NCBI GenBank assembly: GCA_013115145.1
Contig: JAAPAO010000001.1
Span: 248,001 to 312,000, forward strand
Source: Perkinsus chesapeaki
Taxonomy: Eukaryota > Perkinsozoa > Perkinsida > Perkinsidae
Length of the DNA stretch: 64,000 bases
Reading direction: 5' to 3'
Shown here: positions 56,818-64,000 of the stretch, piece by piece
How the letters are laid out: each line of letters begins with the position of its first letter
Numbering within the stretch: position 1 is the first letter of the stretch
Position numbers and translations under genes: made by a program
The notes under the pieces: generated by a model
The model's input: the letters and a program-made list of their open reading frames with translations, nothing else
Told to the model about the DNA's origin: nothing
Database searches by the model: none

Positions 56818-56839
56818 GGTGTTAGTAACACCGTGTTAC
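56818..56839. repeat. Two overlapping perfect palindromes
   Basis: GGTGTTA-G-TAACACC (56818-56832) overlaps GTAACAC-C-GTGTTAC (56825-56839): the right arm of the first is reused as the left arm of the second. Confidence 0.9.
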
Positions 56840-57014
56840 CTACTGCGTGATACGAGATCCAGACTTCAGATGGACGGGGTAGGCGCGTGGGAGTGACATG
56901 CGTTTGTAGACTGACGGACAACCAAGGGACATGGGCCTGAGCGAATTGAAGCTTAGCTCAAACCACAACGTGTGCAAGACTTAAACTTCAAGTTGAAATA
57001 CCCGAGATGGAGAT

Positions 57015-57042
57015 AATCCCCAGGGGATTCCCCATCGGGGAA
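57015..57042. repeat. Two abutting palindromes
   Basis: AATCCCC-A-GGGGATT (57015-57029) shares its last TT with TTCCCC-ATC-GGGGAA (57028-57042). Confidence 0.85.
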
Positions 57043-57453
57043 ATTACTGAACGTTGAGTTACTAAAAAGCGAAGATGCACGATGAAGCCGTGTCAGGAGA
57101 CCACTTCAATAGCGGAGGGACTCTCAAGCACAGCAGCAGACCAGCCGTAGCCACTGGCTACTAGCCAGAGGTATTGAATTTCCATTCACTAACAACCAAA
57201 CACCAACGAAGAAAGAAAATGTCATGGAGCTCATGGCGAGTCAATTATACAAATGGTTTCAATGGCAGGCGCTGTGCTTGCGTCCGTTCAACAGCTGCCG
57301 TCGAAGGGACATCAAATGCAACATGACATCATCGTATTCACAGCGTGACCGTAGAATAACAGATGCTGGAGATCCGGTCCTGTATGGCGTCAACGGCGTT
57401 GAGCCTCGGAAATTGAACCTACATGAATCCAGCTCAGGAACGCGACTACCACC

Positions 57454-60400
57454 TCAGAGCGATTCGCACGCATTGGGAGTTGCACTTCGTTCCGGTGTAC
57501 GTGGCGTTCCAGTCTCTCTATTTCCTGACATGCTGCGGTAGCAAGATGTTGTGAATCCGCTGGACCGTGCGGGGATTCCAGTAGACGCCTAAAGTCGAGG
57601 ACCATGACACCGTTTAATAAGGTACAAACGACAGGAAACCATGCACAGGCCTGGCGTTGGGTTAAGAGCGAATAGCAGGTGCCAGAAGCAGCTCACCTGC
57701 TCCAGTCGCAGCTTTTCGCACCGTCGGTCAACTTCCCTTTTCCACTGCATATTGCGCTCATAAAATCGACTGGCCTCGGCAGCTGAATAAAGGACACCCC
57801 TCACTGTGGAATGTACGGAGTGTTCGACGAGATGCTCGTTATCAGTCATTTCCTGAGAAGACAGGATGGGCGAATGTAAGCACTTATACTGGGACTATAG
57901 TGATGTAACTGAAGACGATCCACGTGGTAGGAGAGCTGCAGACTACAGCCTGTAGTATAACTCCATCATTCTGTCACACTGCAACTGTGAACCACAGTGT
58001 CACCCGCCGAAAGTTCTATCTTAAAACTTCAAGAGCCGAGACTTGAGAGCAATTCAAGTACTGTTATACTATAACTTACGAACCGTTATACATGAGGGTT
58101 ATAGGCTATTGATAGTAATCGATTATCTACTCTCTATATACCATCATTACTACAGGATAATCCAAAAGGGACCACCCACTGAGATATCATGCTGCGTGGA
58201 AGAATGTGTGTCTTATGGGCTCTAAACTCTCGCAGAGGTCTCCCTCATGCTTCACGAGCGGTTGATGAAATTCGGGCAACGCCCAGAAATATCTCAATGA
58301 TCAATACGCCCATCAATCAATGAACAATAGACTATACAGAAACGGATGCTGGCTAAATCCGGTTACATTCCACAGATTGCCCCCTTAGCATGCTGGACGA
58401 GCCCGAACGGGTTTGAGTGCTAAACCGGCTTCAAAAGGGGTCAATGATCCCACAGGTACCCCTGCCTGTCATGCTGTCACACAGTCTTACAGCACTGACA
58501 TCTTTGAACGCATAACCCTGTAGATAACTGAGTCGGATAAACCATTCAGAATCTAGAATACAGCAGCCTACAGCAGTTACCGCCCCCCTTCTAGTGAGAA
58601 CAGCGAGTCGAATTGACCCTCGCTCACCTTAGCTAGATCCCGTCGTTGCCTCGCCCATTCCAGTGTCCTCTCTCTCTCCACTTTCCAGGCTTTTGTCCGC
58701 TGATACATACTATCCAGATTACGAGGTACACTACTCGACCTAGTAGTTGCTTTTCGTGGTGATAAACGAGGTGAGAAGGTGCACTAACACACTACCATCA
58801 AACACACACTTGAAAAAAATTACCTCTCGCATCTCCTCAGCTGCTTTCAGAGACCTTGCCTGAACCACCTTTTCTTCTTGTAGTCTACAACGCTCGCGAG
58901 CTCTAGAGTATATGTCACTGCCTCGGGATGGAGCGGTGCGGGGAGTTGATAACTGGTTAACTTCTGGGGTTGCTGTTGAGCTCCGAGGAGTTACGGGTGG
59001 GGCAGCGAGAGCTCTCTGAGACGCACGCCTGATAACGAGCATAGAACACAAGCTTAAGATTCCCAGTGACAGTAGTGTACTTCATCTCACGCGAGTGTAT
59101 GGCAGAGTATGAGCCCATACATTTCCGCCCATGAAAATCCCTAGAAGAATGCTCAATATCTTGCCGGGTCTCATGCACACTAGGCTCACTAGTTCTCCGG
59201 TGCCGACCTGAAAACGAGCGAAAGATCACGTTAAGGGGACAATTTCTCCGGAACTGAGCCTCACTCATCTTTGTTTTATCGGTAGGAGCTAGCGCAGTTT
59301 CGGGCACAGTTGGATGGCGAGTTGCTGTCTTCCCCAGCGACAAACGCTTTGCAACAGGCTTGATTCCACGCAAACTCTGTTTGGCCTTGGCCGCATTTTG
59401 CATTTCAACTCGCAAGCCGGGCTCATCGTCCCTAGGCGGATCCTCCTCCGTTGTTGTATGGGAGCTCTTCGCTTCATTAAGCGTAACATTCACTCCCTCA
59501 TCTGGCAACATACTCGCTACTGGTTCATGTGCTGCAGTCTGGGCCAACGGCGAATCTCGGTACCGCTGCCCTGCTTCGGGCGTTCGGTATCCTGAGCTAG
59601 CCTCTGTACCGTGGAGGTTAGAATACGTCAAGGCCCTAGGCTCAGAAGCTATATCCATCGAGCTTTCACTCGGCTTTGAATGACTATCGTCCCTCCGAAA
59701 CGGGCCCTGTCGACGTGGTGTTAGCAACGCTTTGACAGTCTTAGGGTGGGTGTCCTTCGCCGCCCTCGGGAAACGGCCATCATGATGATCATCGATGATG
59801 GCATCATTGATATGTCGACTAGTTTTTCCCTTTTCTTCCCGCATGCAGTGCCCTGCAAGGCGTTGCTTATCAAACTCAGTTCTTGTTCTAGGAACTGTTC
59901 GCCTCAAAGCTATATCAGAATCCTTGCTTGACAGCCTTCTGACCTATAGGATAAACTGTTACTGTAGTAACAGGGGGTACTACAGTAAGAGATAAAGAGC
60001 CTGCTTCAGACTGTCGAGCCTTCGATCGACTGCTCCCGTGATTTTCTCCCCATGCGGCTTGGCCTTTTCCCGCAACCCTCAGCCTGGCTATCTGCTGCAT
60101 TTTTCTGTACCGATCTTCTTTCGAAGTTTCATCTGGTAGCTCGGATATTGTCCCTCGCGAGTTAGGTTGAGCCTCGACGACCTGGCGACGTTACACATCG
60201 GTTACACCACCAGAAGTACCGGTCGGGAACAGTTTTATAATCACAAAGAGACCTGCCTGCCGTTCGCGCCGAGTCACAGTAAGTTATTGTCAATAACGTA
60301 AAATAGGGATTCAATACTTGCGACTTGAAGACTTCAAGTTGAAGTCTAATGCCTCCCTCATCACCTTAGGATCGGTTGACTCCGAGCGAAACTCTTCCGA

Positions 60401-60713
60401 AGGGCGTTCGGAGAGCGAACACCGATTGCCACTCCCTACGCTGAAATCACCAATACCAAATTTTTCACTTTTGAGTCCCGGCAGCGAACGATCGCCTGAG
60501 GTATCCAGCCAACAATCAACCGATGACAAAGTCCTGGGTACCAGATATGGTGGATGGCGAAAGATCGCTTATTATCGTTCGTTGTATCCGTTCTTGGGCT
60601 GCACTAACCCTGCTTTGAAGCTCAATGGATTCCCAGTTCGATAGGTCGGTCACCACATCGGGTGACAGACACCCCACGGGAATCTCAGAGGGTGAGCTTC
60701 CCGATTCGGTCAT
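57454..60713 (-). CDS. Long coiled-coil protein with repeated Y-x-R..WK-x-E modules
   Basis: Minus strand. Exon 1 60542-60713 (ATG, MTESGSSPSE) joins in phase across a 46-nt intron to the exon starting at 60495. Later exons cover about 59970-60190 (YRKMQQIARLRVAGKGQAAW), 58957-59930 (a long Ser/Arg/Lys-rich stretch), 58850-59040 (SDIYSRARERCRLQEEKV), about 58630-58740 (SMYQRTKAWKVERERTLEWA), and about 57700-57852 (SRFYERNMQWKREVDRRCEK). The final exon ends at the TGA at 57454-57456. The three quoted segments share an aromatic-x-x-Arg..Trp-Lys-x-Glu pattern with long charged helices, reminiscent of alveolate cytoskeletal or axonemal proteins (inference). Several boundaries are unverified, and the intron around 57853-58630 is unusually long for this region. 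Confidence 0.55.
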
Positions 60714-61263
60714 AAAATATATTATACAAGCAATTAATCAACTGAGAAACGCGTTTATTAACCGCATGTACATACGAAACCAAATACATCTTTGGTCCCT
60801 GCCAGGCAGTGCCCAAGCCAGCCAGGTTTAACGTGAATGAGATGACCTCATCATTAGGCGACCAACGGCTGGTAATACTCAGCCAATAGCACAGTACTAC
60901 CTGCCCCTATCCTATCACCCTGCTATCCTATTAGACTGTTATCCCTTTCATCGGAACATCCCCACCGTAAAAGCGTTCCTGTTGACAGCAAAGAACGAAC
61001 TCAAAACAGACAGAAAACGAGAAATAATCATTAACATTTTGATCCATGATCACAGTGTGAGTCGAGATACGCTGAGAGCGCATAACAAAACTCGCTCGCC
61101 CGAAATCGATCGTCCGCGACCGACAACATGTGAACCGTTGTATGCATCACTAGGATAATGTCGCAAGTTGGTCACAACGAGAAATCGGACTCGACCTGTC
61201 ATTTACAATTGCATAAACACTAAGGGAACTTAAAGTTTCAGTTCGTTTTACTAATTATCACCA
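60714..61263. other. Divergent promoter region
   Basis: Between the coiled-coil gene (-) and the secreted gene (+). No supported gene or repeat. Confidence 0.5.
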
Positions 61264-61659
61264 ATGCCGTCTTATATGGTCCTCATCGTCATCGCTTTCC
61301 TCTCCGCCGTGGGAGTTGCTGGGGAGAACCCGTATCCTAGGTTCTCTCCAGCGTGGTGGTCTTGGGAGGCTGAGTGCAACCCGGATTACTCGGTCGGTAA
61401 TGAGACTTTTCCCCATGTGGAAAACAGCAATCGGCCACCTCACCTCCCTTGGAAGCCACTTCACAACCCTGGGAGGATGGCTCGGATGTTACTACTACAT
61501 GGAAACTCCGAGCCAGCGACAAAAGCGATGCCAAAATGACGTAAGTACATTGTCGATAAATATTGATTTGTATAGTCTGGAATGCTATTTGTTTTCTTCA
61601 GGTATTCAGCTCTCGGCTCATGGGGATTGCTCACGGTGATGGCGGTGAATATTCTGTGA
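61264..61659 (+). CDS. Small secreted or anchored protein, NPYPRFSPAWW family, copy B
   Basis: Signal peptide (VLIVIAFLSAVGVAG), then NPYPRFSPAWWSWEAEC. To keep frame with copy A's later parts the sequence must shift after DYS. Either a 35-nt GT..AG intron at 61393-61427 or a frameshift does this, giving a Ser/Pro/Thr stretch (SATSPPLEATSQPWEDGSD). Exon end 61540 joins 61612 in phase 2, giving a hydrophobic C-terminus (SALGSWGLLTVMAVNIL) like copy A's. The architecture is the same as the gene at 55805: signal peptide, aromatic motif, Thr/Pro spacer, hydrophobic tail. Function unknown. Confidence 0.6.
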
Positions 61660-62304
61660 GCGACAGTGATGACCACGTAGGTGGGTGAGCCAGTAACAAC
61701 ATTCAACACACCCACGATTCATGTCCTCTCAGGTGGTCTGCAAGTGCGAGAAGTACCATTTTCTAATTCGTTGGATAAACCTGCAAAGCAGTTACTTTCA
61801 TAGTGATTTGCGTTCATAGTTCTCGGGGGTCCCTACGCAATTACACTTGGCATGAATTGCACAAGGTACTTGGCGTAGTAGTTCCGTGCTGTAGAATGGC
61901 TCTACATGGTCTACGAGACTCGATAATCGACTAGTACCGAGTTGCAACATTTGTTCGTTATTCTCATAGGCCACCCTTTATCACCCGCTCCCGCCAGGCC
62001 ATAAGGCTCCTAGTGAACACCATTGGTAGCATAGGCTTCTAGTGAATGCATGTATCCTTAGTCGGTTACCAGCCGAGTCTCCAATGTCTGGCGTATTCAT
62101 CTAACTCTTAACCACGAATCGCAGAGACATTTAGAAAAACTACCGCACGACCGTCAAGGCTGTTCACTGCATTACCTAGTTCCTATTCCCAGCCTGCCTG
62201 TAAGAGAGTTAACACAACATCTGGCCGTTCCTATGAAACCACCTAGTCATTAACGTTTTCTAATAGTCCCAAAGCACCATCAACCCTTTAACGGGATAGA
62301 ACGG
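61660..62304. other. Intergenic, no supported gene
   Basis: Between the small secreted gene (+) and the SF3B3 3' end (-), convergent. No motif-bearing frame. Confidence 0.5.
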
Positions 62305-64000
62305 CTACAACACGCGGTTGCGAATATCCTCCAATTTCTTCATGACCTCCTGCGGAGTCTTGTCCATATCGACAGCGATCTGGCGTTGCTTTTCGGCAGG
62401 CAGCTCATAATATCTGATCACAGCCACACGTTAGGACAGTTCAAGCGCACAGTTGGTCCTAAAACCAGCTGGACACCTAACTGTGCAGAATACCCTCTCA
62501 TTGGTATCCGTATACTTTCTAGAAATTACCCCCATCGTGCTCACACGCCCACTTACACTTCACATAGATCGGCATCGATGAAGTTTTTGACAGGATGGTA
62601 GAAGGAGCGGTACATAACGTGTTCGCGCCCTGTTAGACTCGGAGAAGCTGCAGTATTCCGCATATGCATCTCAAGTGCCTAGCATGAACAGTCCACACTA
62701 CAGAGCAAAGCCGAGTTTTCGGCGGCTACCTGCAGGAAGGTGTGCTCTCGCTTCGAAGAGAAGGGATACAGTGCCCCGATAGTTCCGAGAACCGTAGAAT
62801 ATATGATGATTTCAGCGCCACCCGCTACCATTGTCACCTGAAATAGTTACAGTAGTGGAAGCTCATAGCTATAACGATCCATTACTCTTTGAAGCGAAGT
62901 TACCGTCTCTCCAACGTGGAAGTGGCCGATCAAATCCATCTGAAGGAACAACCAATGATTTCCGCCAATGGAAGCTGGTGAATGCAGATCGACTAGGCGC
63001 AGGGTACCGAAAGGATCGATCATAAATATACACCTTACTTTAAATGTATTGCCGGATACATAGTCATTATCACGACCAGGAACCAATCTCAATGTAGATA
63101 TGCCTTCAGCCTCAACGACAGGACTGAAAGTCGGTAGACTGTGAAAACGAAGATGAAGTATACTACAACGTACCGTCCCCAAGCACCAGCGTCCTTGGCA
63201 TCTGAAGGTACTCGCAGGATGGCGAGGTTGTCAAACTTATCCCCAACAACTATGGTCTGCGGGCAAGAAGAAATAGCGCATCACTAGAGACGGTAACATC
63301 GAACTCACGTTGTAATCAAGTACAGCCGCGGCTGTGATGCACCTCGGATAGGTATCATCCGAGATAACCTACAAGACAGCAGCCAGGTCACAGTCCCATG
63401 AGTTGTAACGGCAAGACTTACCTGCATCTGATTGTCGCTGTACCTCCATCTCAAAACCATAATACTATCCCTACTATCAGCGGCAAAGATGCGATCCTTG
63501 TTCACATCGAGCCACATAATTCCACCGGACTCCGGTAAGAACTTATACTCACATTTTTTCAGCAGCCGCTTTTTGCCCAATTCGTAGATCCTGAACCCAC
63601 ACGCAAATCCATGCGCAATGTCTATGGTAGAGTCCTTACCGTAGAACGGGTGCCACCGTTGGAGACCCGCGCAGGGCAACCAGTAACCGTCCTTCGAAGG
63701 GATACATTGCAGAAGGGACGCCTAAGCAGAGGCGTGCATAGCTGCAGTCGAGAAGCGAGCCTCGTGGACTTACCTTCTAGCGGAGTTACGTGAATGAGCT
63801 GTAGGTTGTAGCTCTCATCGTAAAGATACGTCTTGATGTAGCACTTGCCATGGGCCGATCTCGAGGGATTATGTGGATCGACACCAGTAGCAGTACCAAC
63901 TACGAGACACGGGCGGTTATCCTGACATTCGCAATGTCGCCATATAATAAGCCTAGGGAATCACCTTGAGCTGGTAGAAATAACAGACAGTCATAGCAGT
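62305..64000 (-). CDS. SF3B3: Splicing factor 3b subunit 3 (SF3b130/SAP130), C-terminal part, partial at window edge
   Basis: Minus strand, continuing beyond 64000. Segments in protein order: KCYIKTYLYDESYNLQLIHV (about 63870-63790), GFRIYELGKKRLLKKCEYKF (about 63600-63540), FAADSRDSIMVLRWRYSDNQM (to about 63425), VISDDTYPRCITAAAVLDYN (about 63370-63310), a GDKFDNLAILRVPSD stretch (about 63250-63190), then GHFHVGETVTSLQ (about 62900). The last exon, 62305-62413, ends LPAEKQRQIAVDMDKTPQEV, then MKKLEDIRNRVL and TAG. This is the WD40-like third propeller and C-terminal helices of SF3B3, a core U2 snRNP/SF3b component needed for branch-point recognition. CPSF160/DDB1 relatives share the fold, but the C-terminal KKLEDIR ending is SF3B3-like. 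Not every intron was delimited; the one after 62413 contains paired inverted repeats (62447-62486). Confidence 0.85.

Larger units (their letters stand above)
56211..57453. other. Intergenic with palindromes
   Basis: Palindromes at 56263-56283 (ACTACGTA, 5-nt loop, TACGTAGT), 56818-56839, and 57015-57042. A + frame at 57224-57541 runs antisense to the coiled-coil gene's last exon and is probably spurious. Confidence 0.5.

Noticed and set aside
1-64000. CRISPR arrays, bacterial operons, insertion sequences, rRNA
   Set aside because: No direct-repeat arrays with spacers, no transposase frames and no rRNA-like conserved blocks were seen; the genes are intron-bearing and eukaryotic.

Overview
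The window is nuclear DNA of a protist, most likely an alveolate close to Perkinsus (inference; no search was possible). Genes lie on both strands with small gaps. They are cut by very short introns, mostly 35-60 nt, with GT..AG ends, and I found two good GC..AG candidates. There are no Shine-Dalgarno operons. Small secreted proteins of unknown type, expanded secreted 5'-nucleotidases, an arginine kinase, anoctamin, PIG-Q and an axoneme-like coiled-coil protein all fit such a cell. Exon models below were built by hand from reading-frame phase and splice signals. Several close to an exact multiple of three, which is their main support.

Layout. 0-5.8 kb: two tandem secreted 5'-nucleotidase-like genes (+) whose first ~1.07 kb of overlap is nearly identical, then diverges abruptly. 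7.5-10.6 kb: small secreted or hypothetical proteins in palindrome-rich DNA. 11.6-14.3 kb (-): PIG-Q/GPI1. 15-15.5 kb (-): mitochondrial-carrier-like gene. 16.6-19.05 kb (-): anoctamin/TMEM16. 20-28 kb: poorly understood, with an unrecognised multi-exon gene (+) and a Gln/Pro-rich gene (-). 28.6-29.9 kb (-): a single-pass membrane protein with signal peptide. 30-33.4 kb: two related coding fragments, then simple repeats.

33.8-42 kb is a compact head-to-tail run on +: EF-hand coiled-coil protein, phosphatidylinositol 4-kinase, histone-fold (TAF-like) protein, and a PHD/extended-PHD chromatin protein, which converges on an arginine kinase (-). The PHD and arginine kinase pair, about 4 kb, is duplicated in direct orientation 10.49 kb downstream (50.6-54.5 kb), and the second PHD copy has lost its 5' end. 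A small internally deleted scrap of the PHD gene sits between the copies. Also between them is an S28 serine peptidase gene (46.6-48.7 kb, at least 12 exons).

54.7-64 kb: a tRNA-Thr(AGT), a region of adjacent perfect palindromes, two paralogous mini-secreted proteins sharing NPYPRFSPAWW, a long coiled-coil gene (-), and the 3' part of SF3B3 (-), which runs off the right edge.

Working links are limited: PI4K and PIG-Q act in membrane lipid and GPI chemistry, the PHD and histone-fold proteins in chromatin and transcription, SF3B3 in splicing of the many introns, and arginine kinase in ATP buffering. No operon-like logic is implied.
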